Of a stretch of DNA of 33,790 nucleotides, positions 22,616 to 30,690 are shown piece after piece (within the stretch, counting starts at the first letter, position 1; every line of letters starts with the position of its first letter). The notes beneath the pieces are model-generated. The model did no database searches, was not told the DNA's origin, and saw nothing but the letters and a program-made list of their open reading frames with translations. A program made the position numbers and the translations under genes. The stretch covers positions 1 to 33,790 of the forward strand of contig JAJZVD010000035.1 of NCBI GenBank assembly GCA_021845805.1, written 5' to 3'. The DNA comes from Pseudomonadota bacterium (GTDB lineage Bacteria > Pseudomonadota > Alphaproteobacteria > Rhodobacterales > Rhodobacteraceae).

Positions 22616-24160
22616 ATGAGCGCCAATCGGGGCCGTTCCATGAACTTTCAGCCGGAGGCCGAGCCGTCCGCCGCCCTGCCCCCGGCCGCATCGCCCCCCG
22701 TCGGCACCGATCTTGCCGACGCCATCGAGGCGATGGGGATCGGGCTGGCCGTTCTGGACCCCGCGCGGCGCATCCGTTGGGCCAGCACCGCCTTCTGCGC
22801 GCGCATCGGTGTCGTCGATCCGGCGGCGCCCGCCGGTTTGAACCTTCCGCCGGAATTCCGGCTGCTGCCCCTGCCGGGCGGCACCGGGTTTGCCGCGCTG
22901 ATGCCCGATACGGCATGGCGCATCCCCCCCTCGCCCGATCGTGCCGCGCTTGGCATGGTGCTGGAGCGGGCGCTGGCCGCGGGCGAGCCGTCGCGCAAGC
23001 TGATCCGGCTTGATCTCGACGCGTTCCGCAATGTGAACGACAGCCTCGGGCAGCGCATGGGCGACCGGGTTCTTGATCTGGTTGCCGTGCGGCTGGAGCA
23101 GGCGCTGACCCCGGCAGACACGCTGCTGCGGATGCCGAGCGACGAATTCGCCGTGCTGACCGCGCCGGACGGCGCCGGAGTCGCGGTGGAACAGTTGCTG
23201 GAGGCGGTCCGCGCGCCCTTCGACCTCGAGGGGCAGCGGCTTTATCTGACCGCCAGCGCAGGGGTCGCGCTTTGGCCGCAGGACGGGATGACGGCGGAAA
23301 CCCTGCTGGCCTGCGCCGACATGGCGCTGAATCAGGCGAAGGCGCGGGGGCGCAACCGCTGGGTGGCGTTTTCGCCGGCGCTGCGGGCCAGCATCCTGCG
23401 GCTGATCGAGGTGACGCAGGCGTTGCGGCGGGGGCTGGCCGACCGCCATCTGCGGCTGGTGCTGCAGCCGCGGCTGGATCTGGCTCGCGGCCGGCTGTGC
23501 GGGGCCGAGGCGTTGTTGCGCTGGTCCGATCCGGTGCTGGGCGAGATCGGGCCGGAAGAGTTCATCCCCCTTGCCGAAACCGCCGGGCTCATCCGGGCGG
23601 TCGACACGCAGGTGGTGGAACTTCTGGGCGCGATGCTGGCCCGCTGGCGTCGGCACGGGGGCGGGCCGCCGGTGTCGTTCAACCTGTCTGCCCGCAGCCT
23701 TCAGGGCGAGCAGTTTGCCCGCATCCTGCTGGACCAGTTCGCCGCGGCGGGCATCCTGCCGGGCGAGGCGGTGATCGAACTGACGGAAACCGGGCTTGTG
23801 GATACGGTCGAACCGATCCGGCGCAACCTGGCGGCCCTGCGTGCGGCGGGCTTTGCCACCGCGATCGACGATTTCGGCACCGGCTATTCGTCGCTCAGCC
23901 ATCTTCAGCATCTGCCGTTCAGCGAACTGAAGATCGACCGCAGCTTTACCGCCCGGCTGGGCCAGGGCGACCGCGCCGCCGACAGCATCGTGGGCGCGAT
24001 CCTGGCCATGGCGGGCGCGTTGGGCATGCGGACGGTGGCCGAGGGGGTGGAAACCGCGGTTCAGCGCGACTGGCTGGCCGCGGCGGGCTGCGCCGAGGGG
24101 CAGGGCCTGTTCTTTGCGCCCCCGCTGGAGGTGGCCGCCTTCGAGGCGCGCTGGCTCTGA
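22616..24160 (+). CDS. Cyclic-di-GMP phosphodiesterase with degenerate GGDEF and intact EAL domain
   Basis: 514 residues: a short N-terminal PAS-like segment (about 30-80), a GGDEF domain (about 120-250) and an EAL domain (about 260-510). The diguanylate cyclase signature is P-S-D-E-F instead of G-G-D-E-F, and the inhibitory RxxD is T-P-A-D, so cyclase activity and product inhibition are probably lost. The EAL side is complete: A-E-A-L-L-R-W, F-N-L-S-A-R-S, E-L-T-E-T, D-D-F-G-T-G-Y-S-S-L, L-K-I-D-R-S-F and V-A-E-G-V-E-T. It should hydrolyse c-di-GMP to pGpG. No membrane segment. GGAGG supports this start. Confidence 0.9.
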   Translation: MSANRGRSMNFQPEAEPSAALPPAASPPVGTDLADAIEAMGIGLAVLDPARRIRWASTAFCARIGVVDPAAPAGLNLPPEFRLLPLPGGTGFAALMPDTAWRIPPSPDRAALGMVLERALAAGEPSRKLIRLDLDAFRNVNDSLGQRMGDRVLDLVAVRLEQALTPADTLLRMPSDEFAVLTAPDGAGVAVEQLLEAVRAPFDLEGQRLYLTASAGVALWPQDGMTAETLLACADMALNQAKARGRNRWVAFSPALRASILRLIEVTQALRRGLADRHLRLVLQPRLDLARGRLCGAEALLRWSDPVLGEIGPEEFIPLAETAGLIRAVDTQVVELLGAMLARWRRHGGGPPVSFNLSARSLQGEQFARILLDQFAAAGILPGEAVIELTETGLVDTVEPIRRNLAALRAAGFATAIDDFGTGYSSLSHLQHLPFSELKIDRSFTARLGQGDRAADSIVGAILAMAGALGMRTVAEGVETAVQRDWLAAAGCAEGQGLFFAPPLEVAAFEARWL

Positions 24161-24517
24161 TCAGCCGGGGGCGGTTTCGGGCCCGACCTCGGCGTCGTCG
24201 GCCAGTTCGCGGGCCAGGAACCGTTCGAAGGCGTCCAGGTTCACCGGCTCGAACTGGCCGAAGCCCTGCATCCAGACCGAGGCCGCGCGCAGCGCGTCGG
24301 GTTCCAGCTTGCACCACTTCACCCGGCCGCGCTTTTCCTGGCTGATCAGCCCCGCCTCGGCCAGGATGGCGAGGTGCTTCGAGATCGCGGCCAGCGACAT
24401 CGCGAAGGGCTCGGCCACGTCTGTCACCGCCATGTCATCTTCCAGCAGCATGGCCAGGATGGCCCGGCGGGTCGGGTCGGCCAGCGCGGCAAAGACAAGG
24501 TCAAGCGGATCGGTCAT
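24161..24517 (-). CDS. ArsR family transcriptional repressor
   Basis: 118 residues with the winged helix-turn-helix of ArsR/SmtB proteins: D-P-T-R-R-A-I-L-A-M-L near the start and M-S-L-A-A-I-S-K-H-L-A-I-L-A-E-A-G-L-I as the recognition region. The metal-binding cysteine pair of true ArsR/SmtB sensors is absent (one Cys, in K-W-C-K-L), so it belongs to the non-metal branch often found with SRPBCC/AHSA1 genes, although none is here. The ATG at 24517 gives the family N-terminus; open frame continues upstream through its own operator and is not used. Confidence 0.88.
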   Translation of the reverse strand: MTDPLDLVFAALADPTRRAILAMLLEDDMAVTDVAEPFAMSLAAISKHLAILAEAGLISQEKRGRVKWCKLEPDALRAASVWMQGFGQFEPVNLDAFERFLARELADDAEVGPETAPG

Positions 24518-24569
24518 GGCGCGATGTTCCGCCCTGCCTCGCGCGCCGTCAACCGCCTCCGCCGCGATG

Positions 24570-24587
24570 TTCAACCGGCTGGTTGAA
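24570..24587. promoter_or_regulatory. Operator of the ArsR repressor
   Basis: TTCAACC-GGCT-GGTTGAA: two exact 7-bp arms around four bases, 53 bp upstream of the repressor start. TCAACC-N4-GGTTGA is the shape of known ArsR-branch operators. A further half site, TCAACC, is at 24549-24554. Autoregulation is likely; the next plus-strand gene is atpI. Confidence 0.7.
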
Positions 24588-24710
24588 TGTGTCACAGGGG
24601 GCAGGAGCGGGCGCAAGGGGCAGGATCAGGCCTGCGACATTCCGGGCATCTGTCAGAAAAAGCATTCATTTTCAATGCAATGACAATTTTCCTCAACCCT
24701 TCGTGACTGC

Positions 24711-24739
24711 TTGACTCGGGCACGCCCCCTCCGTAGGTT
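24711..24739 (+). promoter_or_regulatory. Promoter of the F0 ATP synthase operon
   Basis: TTGACT (24711-24716), 17-base spacer, TAGGTT (24734-24739), 30 bp before the atpI start. Good -35, modest -10. An AT-rich island lies just upstream (24653-24705). Confidence 0.6.
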
Positions 24740-24769
24740 CCGGCCGACCGTCCAACGGGGGGCTATGGC

Positions 24770-25093
24770 ATGGCCGAGACGCCGGATGACGAGCCGCTGA
24801 AGCAGCTCGACGCGCGGATCGCCGAGGCGAAGAAAGCCATCGCGCCGAAGCCCCGCAAGGACGACCATTACAGCCAGGCGAGCATCGGCTGGCGGATGGT
24901 GACAGAGCTTGTGGCCGGCATCGGGATCGGCTTCGGCATCGGATACGGGCTGGATACGCTCTTCGGAACGCGTCCCCTGCTGATGGTGCTGTTCATATTG
25001 CTGGGCCTGGCGGCCGGGGTGAAGACGATGCTTCGCACCGCCGCCGAGCTGGAAAGATCGGCGGGAACCTCCGCCAGGGACGAAGGGGAATGA
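24770..25093 (+). CDS. atpI: ATP synthase-associated protein AtpI/AtpZ
   Basis: 107 residues: charged N-terminus (about 1-45), two membrane segments (about 46-63 and 68-88) and a polar tail. [19 protein letters not shown] is typical of the AtpZ/AtpI family, which helps assemble the c-ring and is thought to carry Mg or Ca. It is the first gene of the F0 operon and overlaps atpB by ATGA. Best name could be atpI or atpZ. Confidence 0.9.
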   Translation: MAETPDDEPLKQLDARIAEAKKAIAPKPRKDDHYSQASIGWRMVTELVAGIGIGFGIGYGLDTLFGTRPLLMVLFILLGLAAGVKTMLRTAAELERSAGTSARDEGE

Positions 25094-25854
25094 CCGTGGC
25101 GACGGACCAGGCTGCAGAAGCGTCGAGCAAGCTGTCTTTGCACCCGATGGAGCAGTTCACCGTGCGTCCGCTGTTCGGCGGCACGGAGATCCACTGGTAC
25201 ACCATCACCAACGTGACACTCTGGATGGCGGTCGCGGTGGTGTGCACCTTCCTGCTTCTGGTCTACGCGACCCGCGCCCGCGCGCTGGTTCCGGGCCGGG
25301 GTCAGTCGATCGGCGAGGTGGTCTACGGCTTTGTGCGCAACATGGTGGTGGATGTCGCCGGTGAAGAGGCGCTGGCCTTCTTCCCCTACATCCTGACGCT
25401 CTTCATGTTCGTGGTCTTCGCGAATTCGCTCAGCCTGATCCCGATGAGCTTCGCCACCACCAGCCACTTCGCGGTCACCGGCGTTCTGGCCATCGCGGTC
25501 TTCCTGACGGTCACCATCGTCGGTTTCGTCAAGAACGGCACCAGCTTCCTCGGCCTCTTCTGGGTCACCTCGGCGCCGCTGCCGCTGCGGCCGGTGCTTG
25601 CGATCATCGAGCTGATTTCCTACTTCGTGCGCCCCGTCAGCCACTCTGTCCGTCTTGCGGGCAACATGATGGCGGGCCACGCGGTGATGGAAGTGTTCGC
25701 GGGCTTCGCGATCGTGCTCTGGATCTCTCCGCTGTCGATCGCGGCCATCACGGCGATGTACGGCCTCGAAATCATGGTGGCCGTGGTCCAGGCCTATGTG
25801 TTCACCATCCTGACCTGCGTCTACCTCAAGGATGCGCTGCATCCGCACCACTGA
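25090..25854 (+). CDS. atpB: ATP synthase F0 subunit a
   Basis: 254 residues with about five or six membrane helices. The essential proton-path arginine is Arg188 in [13 protein letters not shown], the counterpart of E. coli aArg210. Subunit a provides the two half-channels that feed protons to the c-ring. Its ATG overlaps the atpI stop. Confidence 0.97.
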   Translation: MTVATDQAAEASSKLSLHPMEQFTVRPLFGGTEIHWYTITNVTLWMAVAVVCTFLLLVYATRARALVPGRGQSIGEVVYGFVRNMVVDVAGEEALAFFPYILTLFMFVVFANSLSLIPMSFATTSHFAVTGVLAIAVFLTVTIVGFVKNGTSFLGLFWVTSAPLPLRPVLAIIELISYFVRPVSHSVRLAGNMMAGHAVMEVFAGFAIVLWISPLSIAAITAMYGLEIMVAVVQAYVFTILTCVYLKDALHPHH

Positions 25855-25909
25855 CGCCGGCCATCCCACCAGACCCTTATTCACGCTCTCATCCACGAAG
25901 GAGACTACC

Positions 25910-26149
25910 ATGGAACTCATCGCTGCTGCCGCGCTCGGCAAGTTCATCGGCGCCGGCCTCGGGGGCATCGGCTCGGGCATGGCCGCTATCGGCGTGGGCA
26001 ATGTCGCCGGCAACTTCCTGGCGGGCGCCCTGCGCAACCCGTCGGCCGCCGCCGGTCAGACCGCGACGCTGTTCATCGGCATCGCCTTCGCTGAAGCGCT
26101 GGGGATCTTTTCGTTCCTCGTCGCGCTTCTGCTGATGTTCGCGGTCTGA
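25910..26149 (+). CDS. atpE: ATP synthase F0 subunit c
   Basis: 79 residues forming two membrane hairpin helices with the polar loop R-N-P (42-44). The proton-carrying carboxylate is Glu62 (A-F-A-E-A-L-G). The Na-type ligands (Gln in helix 1, Ser after the Glu) are missing, so a proton-driven ring is expected. AAGGAGA precedes the ATG. A stem-loop follows. Confidence 0.97.
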   Translation: MELIAAAALGKFIGAGLGGIGSGMAAIGVGNVAGNFLAGALRNPSAAAGQTATLFIGIAFAEALGIFSFLVALLLMFAV

Positions 26150-26169
26150 TCCAGCAGAACCGCTCCTGC

Positions 26170-26198
26170 GGCCGGGGGGGTCGATGACCCGTCCGGCC
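26170..26198 (+). promoter_or_regulatory. Stem-loop between atpE and atpX
   Basis: Outer stem GGCCGG (26170-26175)/CCGGCC (26193-26198), one G-T pair and one mismatch, inner stem GGGTC (26178-26182)/GACCC (26186-26190) with loop GAT. It lies 21 bases after the atpE stop. No T-run. It is placed to stabilise or trim the c-subunit message, which is needed in about ten-fold excess. Confidence 0.6.
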
Positions 26199-26223
26199 TG
26201 GTGTGAGGTTCCTGGAGGACAGA

Positions 26224-26754
26224 ATGGCGACTGAAGCGATGCAGGCTGCTGGCGAGGCCCACAAGGCGGGGATGCCGCAGCTCGATTTCACCACCTATGC
26301 CAACCAGATCTTCTGGCTGGTGGTGGCTCTTGTGCTGATCTACCTGATCGTGTCGAAACTGGCTTTGCCGCGGATCGGCGGTGTGCTGGCCGAACGCAAG
26401 GGCACCATCGAACGCGACATCGCGGCGGCGGAAGAGCTCAAGCGCAAGGCGCAGGCGGCCGAGGCGGCCTACAACCAGGCGCTGGCGGATGCCCGCACCG
26501 AGGCGGCCAAGATCGTCGCGGCGGCCAAGGCCGAGATCCAGAAGGACCTCGACGCGGCAACCGCCAAGGCGGATGCCGAGATCATGGCCAAGGCGGCGGA
26601 GTCCGAAAAGCGCATCGCGGAGATCCGCGACAGTGCGCTGGCCAGCGTGACGGAAGTGGCGCGCGACACGGCGGCCGAACTGGTGACGGCCTTCGGCGGC
26701 GCTGCGGATGCGGGCGCGGTCGGTGATGCCGTGACTGCGCGGCTGAAGGGGTAA
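26224..26754 (+). CDS. atpX: ATP synthase F0 subunit b' (atpX/atpG-type)
   Basis: 176 residues: soluble N-terminus of about 28, one membrane helix (about 29-47, [11 protein letters not shown]), then a long Ala/Glu/Lys coiled coil forming the peripheral stalk. Photosynthetic-type bacteria and alphaproteobacteria have two different b subunits; this is the first. GGAGG before the ATG; the downstream atpF begins four bases after its stop. Confidence 0.94.
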   Translation: MATEAMQAAGEAHKAGMPQLDFTTYANQIFWLVVALVLIYLIVSKLALPRIGGVLAERKGTIERDIAAAEELKRKAQAAEAAYNQALADARTEAAKIVAAAKAEIQKDLDAATAKADAEIMAKAAESEKRIAEIRDSALASVTEVARDTAAELVTAFGGAADAGAVGDAVTARLKG

Positions 26755-26758
26755 GGCG

Positions 26759-27319
26759 ATGAAGAAACTGTCGATCCTTGCGATCCTTGCGGCGTCGCCT
26801 GCGATGGCTGCCGAAGAAGGCGGGCCGTTCTTCTCGCTGTCGAACCCGCCCTTCGTGGTGCTGATCGCCTTCGTCCTGTTCGTGGCGATCCTGGTCTACC
26901 TGAAGGTTCCGGGGATGATCGGCGGCATGCTGGACAAGCGTGCCGGAGAGATCCGCAAGGATCTGGAAGAGGCGCGTCTGCTGCGCGAGGAGGCCCAGAT
27001 GATCCTGGCGTCCTACGAGCGCAAGCAGAAGGAAGTGCAGGCTCAGGCCGAACGCATCGTGCATTCGGCCAGGGACGAGGCGATGGCCGCCGCGGCTCAG
27101 GCCAAGGCCGATCTGGAACATTCCATCGCGCGCCGTCTGGCCGCGGCGGAAGAGCAGATCGCCTCGGCGGAATCGGCGGCGCTGCGCGACGTGCGCGACC
27201 GCGCGGTGAGCGTGGCGGTGGCGGCGGCGGGCGACGTGCTGGCCCGGCAGATGACCGCGGCCAAGGCGAATGCGCTGATCGAGGATTCGATCGGCCAGGT
27301 GGCGGCGCGGCTGAACTGA
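26759..27319 (+). CDS. atpF: ATP synthase F0 subunit b
   Basis: 186 residues. A signal-like N-terminus (M-K-K-L-S, hydrophobic, A-M-A-A-E-E) precedes the membrane helix (about 31-49, [14 protein letters not shown]) and the charged coiled-coil stalk. It pairs with b' to hold F1 against rotation. Last gene of the F0 operon; the F1 genes (atpHAGDC) are not in the window, as usual for Rhodobacterales where F0 and F1 operons are separate. Confidence 0.95.
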   Translation: MKKLSILAILAASPAMAAEEGGPFFSLSNPPFVVLIAFVLFVAILVYLKVPGMIGGMLDKRAGEIRKDLEEARLLREEAQMILASYERKQKEVQAQAERIVHSARDEAMAAAAQAKADLEHSIARRLAAAEEQIASAESAALRDVRDRAVSVAVAAAGDVLARQMTAAKANALIEDSIGQVAARLN

Positions 27320-27344
27320 GCCGCCCGCGCATGCCAGACAACGG

Positions 27345-27373
27345 AAAGACCCGGCCCCGCGGCCGGGTCTTTT
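27345..27373 (+). terminator. Intrinsic terminator of the atp F0 operon
   Basis: AAAGACCCGGCC, loop CCGC, GGCCGGGTCTTT, then T-G. A 12-bp perfect stem ending in four T, 25 bases after atpF. Confidence 0.85.
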
Positions 27374-27389
27374 GCATTCGGGGGGGATG

Positions 27390-28103
27390 ATGTCGGATTG
27401 GTTCACGGCGGCGCCGGTGGCACCCGGCATCCTGCGGCGGGAAGAGCCCGCGGTGCATGATTTCTTTCGCGCGAACCTCTACACCGTGGCCGGACAGGGG
27501 ATCACGCTGCAGGTGGATTTCGGCGTGGGTGTCGCCCCCTTGCGCCCGGCACTGGGGCAGGCGGGGCCGGTGATCGCGGTGGCGACCCATGCCCATGTCG
27601 ATCACATCGGCGGCTTTGCCGCCTTCGAGGACCGCGCGGGCCATGCCGCCGAGGCCGCGACCTTTGCCACGATGGACGAGGCGGGCACGCTGGCAAGCTG
27701 GTTCGGCGAAGAGAAGGCGGGCCCGTCGCTGGCCCGCCTGCCATCCCCAGGCTACCGGCTGGCGGACTGGCGGCTTGCCCCCGCGCCGCTGGCCCGGGTA
27801 CTGGCCGAAGGCGACGTGATCGACCTTGGCTGCCGCCGGTTCCGCGTGTTGCACCTGCCGGGGCATTCGCCGGGCTCGATCGGGCTTCTGGACGAGGCGG
27901 CGGGCGTTCTTCTGGCAGGCGATGCGATCTACGAGGGCGGGCTGGTCGATGACATCCCCGGCGCCAGCATCCCCGATTACCTTGCCACGATGGACCGCCT
28001 GCGGCGGCTTGACCTGGCGCTGGTGCTGGGCGGGCATGGCGCGCCGCTGACCCGGGCAAGGATGGTCACGATCGCCGAGGATTACCTGCGCCGCCGCGGC
28101 TGA
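27390..28103 (+). CDS. Metallo-beta-lactamase fold hydrolase
   Basis: 237 residues. The dizinc site is complete: T-H-A-H-V-D-H (His67, His69, Asp71, His72), L-P-G-H-S-P-G-S, A-G-D-A-I and G-G-H-G. This glyoxalase II-like branch includes thioesterases, lactonases and sulfur dioxygenases; the substrate is unknown. The start is uncertain between two adjacent ATG codons (27387, 27390) right behind a GGGGGG ribosome binding site. The stop abuts the stop of the convergent FCD regulator gene. Confidence 0.88.
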   Translation: MSDWFTAAPVAPGILRREEPAVHDFFRANLYTVAGQGITLQVDFGVGVAPLRPALGQAGPVIAVATHAHVDHIGGFAAFEDRAGHAAEAATFATMDEAGTLASWFGEEKAGPSLARLPSPGYRLADWRLAPAPLARVLAEGDVIDLGCRRFRVLHLPGHSPGSIGLLDEAAGVLLAGDAIYEGGLVDDIPGASIPDYLATMDRLRRLDLALVLGGHGAPLTRARMVTIAEDYLRRRG

Positions 28104-28871
28104 TCAGCGGCCCTGTTCGTGTTCGAACCGCTGGCGGGCGATTTCCTCGTTCCGGTCGGCCTTCTGCTGGGCAAAGAGCGCGGCCTCGACGTAGTTCAGA
28201 TGCGCCTCCACCGCAGCGCGGGCGGCCTGAGGATCGCGCGCCTGGATCGCGTCGTTGATGGCGCGGTGCTGGTCCAGCAGGGCGCTGCGGGTGGTGCGCT
28301 GCTTGAACATGACCTGGCGGTTGTAGAACACGCCTTCGCGCAGCAGCTCGAACATCGACCGCATCATGTGCAGCATGACGACGTTGTGGCTGGCCTCGAT
28401 GATGGCCATGTGGAATTCGGCGTCCAGCCGCGCCTCGTCGGCCGGGTTCCTCTTCTGATGCGCGGCCTCCATCTTGGCAAAGACGCTGGCCACCACCTTC
28501 AGGTCGGTCTCGGTGCCATGCGTGGCGGCGCGTTCGGCCGTCAGCCCCTCCATGTCGCGGCGGAACGAGAGATAGTCGAACACCGCTTCGTCATGGGTGG
28601 CGAAAAGCTCGACCAGCGCGGGCGCGAAGGCCGAGCCCAGCACATCGGCCACGAAGATCCCCGCCCCCGCACGGGCCGACAGCAGACCGCGCTCCTGCAA
28701 CTCGGCCACCGCGTCGCGCAGGCTGGGGCGCGACACGCCCAGCATCTCGGACAGGTCGCGTTCAGAGGGCAGACGCTCTCCGGGGCGCAGGATGCCGCGC
28801 AGGATCAACAGCTCGATCTGGCGGACAACCGCACTCGACAGCTTCTCGGGGGTCACCTTGTGGAACGGCAT
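28104..28871 (-). CDS. GntR family regulator, FadR/FCD subfamily
   Basis: 255 residues: GntR winged helix (about 30-64, P-G-E-R-L-P-S-E-R-D-L-S-E-M-L-G-V-S-R-P-S-L-R) and an FCD domain whose usual metal ligands are present (Asp150, His154, His202, His224). FCD regulators of this kind (PdhR, LldR, GlcC) respond to carboxylic acids such as pyruvate, lactate or glycolate. A palindromic site 17 bp upstream (28888-28904) suggests autoregulation. No operon for carboxylate use lies next to it, so the target is elsewhere. Confidence 0.92.
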   Translation of the reverse strand: MPFHKVTPEKLSSAVVRQIELLILRGILRPGERLPSERDLSEMLGVSRPSLRDAVAELQERGLLSARAGAGIFVADVLGSAFAPALVELFATHDEAVFDYLSFRRDMEGLTAERAATHGTETDLKVVASVFAKMEAAHQKRNPADEARLDAEFHMAIIEASHNVVMLHMMRSMFELLREGVFYNRQVMFKQRTTRSALLDQHRAINDAIQARDPQAARAAVEAHLNYVEAALFAQQKADRNEEIARQRFEHEQGR

Positions 28872-28887
28872 CGGGCACCTGTGAATT

Positions 28888-28904
28888 GGTCAGATCATAT
28901 GACC
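28888..28904. promoter_or_regulatory. Operator of the FCD/GntR regulator
   Basis: GGTCAGATCATATGACC: outer GGTCA/TGACC arms are exact and the inner AT steps are symmetric too. It resembles the TTGGTC...GACC sites of FadR-type regulators and lies just ahead of the regulator start (28871). Confidence 0.65.
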
Positions 28905-28935
28905 GCATCTTGGCGCGTCAATGCCGGTCCGGGGG

Positions 28936-29613
28936 TTACAGCGCGTTCGGGCGAATGTGTATTTCCACGCGGCGGTTCTGGGCGCGCCCCTCGGGGGTCA
29001 GGTTGCTGGCCACCGGCTGGCTTTCGCCGCGGCCGTAGGCGATGATCCGGTTGCCCGCCACGCCATCCGCCATCAGGATCTGCGCCACCGCATCGGCGCG
29101 GCGCTGCGACAGGTCCTGGTTGTGGCTAGCGCTGCCGGTGTTGTCGGTGTGTCCGCTCACCTGGATCGTGCTGTCGGGGTATTGCCGCAGGTTCTGCGCC
29201 ACGGCGGCCAGTTCGCGCTGGAGCGTTGCGTTCACCACGTCCGAATCGGTCGCGAACAGGATGTCATCGGGCATCGAGACGAGAAGCTCGTTGCCGGTGT
29301 TCACGACGCTGATGTTGTCATTGCCCAGACCCGAGCGCAGGTCGCGCGCCTGCCGGTCCAGCGTGCCACCCGCGATGGCGCCCACCGCAGCACCCGCCGC
29401 CGCGCCGACCACCGTCTTGCCCAGCGCCCCGCGCCCGCCCGACAGCGCGCCCGCCAGCCCGCCGACCACGGCACCGGCGATGGCGCCCGACCGGGCATTG
29501 GCGTTCGGATCGTTGGGGTTGCTGTAGCCATAGCCGTAGCCGTCGGTCGACGCGCAACCCGAAAGGGCAAGCGCGCCCGCCACGGCGAGAATCAGAGAGG
29601 TCTTCATGTGCAT
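28936..29613 (-). CDS. OmpA family outer-membrane lipoprotein with glycine zipper
   Basis: 225 residues. A lipoprotein signal ends in L-A-L-S-G-C with lipidated Cys20. Residues about 42-85 are a glycine-zipper region (repeated G-x3-G, A-G-A-V-V-G-G-L-A-G-A-L), and the C-terminal half is an OmpA peptidoglycan-binding domain with G-H-T-D-N-T-G and L-S-Q-R-R-A-D-A-V. It should tie the outer membrane to the cell wall, as do Pal and YfiB relatives. Its start could also be the ATG two codons later (29607). Confidence 0.92.
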   Translation of the reverse strand: MHMKTSLILAVAGALALSGCASTDGYGYGYSNPNDPNANARSGAIAGAVVGGLAGALSGGRGALGKTVVGAAAGAAVGAIAGGTLDRQARDLRSGLGNDNISVVNTGNELLVSMPDDILFATDSDVVNATLQRELAAVAQNLRQYPDSTIQVSGHTDNTGSASHNQDLSQRRADAVAQILMADGVAGNRIIAYGRGESQPVASNLTPEGRAQNRRVEIHIRPNAL

Positions 29614-29733
29614 CTGGTCTGCCTCATTGCCCGTGGCCCCGGTCCGGGGGGCCTTGCCGCGCTTATACTCAAACCCGCGGGAGCGGACCAGATACCCAAG
29701 GCGGCAGGCAGGATTCCGCGCATCACAAGGCTG

Positions 29734-30573
29734 TCACGCCTCGGCGCGGGCGGCCTCCCAGGCCAGCATGGCGCGTTTCACCGGCAGACCCCAGTGATAG
29801 CCGCCCAGCGCCCCCGTGGTGCGCAGCGCCCGGTGGCAGGGGATCAGGAAGCTGATCGGGTTGCGCCCCACCGCGGTGCCCACCGCCCGCTGTGCGCCGG
29901 GGTGGCCCACGGCGCGCGCAAGGTCGCTGTAGGTGGTGACATGGCCGGACGGGATGGTCAGCAGCGCCTCCCAGACCTTGATCTGGAACGGCGCCCCGAT
30001 CAGGTAAAGCGGCACGGGCGTGCCCGCATCGGCGCCGAAGGCCGCCAGCACCCAGGGCCGCAGCGCCATCGGGTCTTCGACAAAGTCGGCGCGGGGCCAG
30101 CGGTGGATCAGGTCGGCCATGGTGGCCTCGGCCCCGGCTTCGGCGGCAAAGCCGATGCCGCAGATGCCGCGGTCGGTGCCCATCACCAGCGCGGGCCCGA
30201 AGGGCGTGTCGAACCAGCCCCACAGGATCGTCAGCCCCGCCCCCCCCCGCGCATAGTCGCCGGGGCTCATCGCCTCCCACCGCAGGAACAGGTCGTGCAG
30301 CCGCCCTGTGCCCGACAGCCCGGTTTCCAGCGCCGTTTCCAGCACCGTGTGCCGCTCGGCCAGCATCCGCCGCGCAAGGTCCAGCGTCAGATACTGCTGA
30401 TACCGCTTGGGCGACACCCCGACCCAGGCGGAAAACGTGCGCTGGAAATGCGCCGGGCTCATCCCCATCCGGCGGGCCAGATCATCCAGCGACATCTGCG
30501 GGCCGCCCTCTTCGATCAGCGTCAGGGCGCGGCGGATGACCTTGTAGTGATAGGCGGGCGTGTCGTCTTGCAT
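29734..30573 (-). CDS. AraC-type regulator fused to O6-methylguanine-DNA methyltransferase (Ada-like, no N-terminal Cys domain)
   Basis: 279 residues: AraC helix-turn-helix (about 8-110) followed by the Ogt/MGMT domain with the suicide cysteine in P-C-H-R (Cys246) and R-A-V-G-T-A-V-G-R-N-P. The domain order is that of the C-terminal two thirds of Ada, but the N-terminal zinc/methylphosphotriester domain is missing. It therefore should repair O6-methylguanine and bind DNA, but cannot sense phosphotriester methylation as E. coli Ada does. Divergent from nth, another repair gene. Confidence 0.92.
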   Translation of the reverse strand: MQDDTPAYHYKVIRRALTLIEEGGPQMSLDDLARRMGMSPAHFQRTFSAWVGVSPKRYQQYLTLDLARRMLAERHTVLETALETGLSGTGRLHDLFLRWEAMSPGDYARGGAGLTILWGWFDTPFGPALVMGTDRGICGIGFAAEAGAEATMADLIHRWPRADFVEDPMALRPWVLAAFGADAGTPVPLYLIGAPFQIKVWEALLTIPSGHVTTYSDLARAVGHPGAQRAVGTAVGRNPISFLIPCHRALRTTGALGGYHWGLPVKRAMLAWEAARAEA

Positions 30574-30690
30574 CGCGGTGTCTCCTTGCCGCCAACCTAG
30601 GGGCGGCCGGGGGGCGGCGCGACCCGAAAACTGCGCTTTGCCGCTGGGCGCGCGCTTGTCTGGCGGGCCGGGGCAGGGCATACCGCGCGC

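Noticed and set aside
19873-22641. A 922-codon open frame on the minus strand.
   Set aside because: It is the antisense shadow of the FAH-family gene and pepT. Composition (Arg/His/Gln/Pro rich, low hydrophobic pattern) is that of antisense frames in GC-rich DNA.
27331-27390. A 19-codon frame after atpF.
   Set aside because: It contains the operon terminator and has no ribosome binding site.
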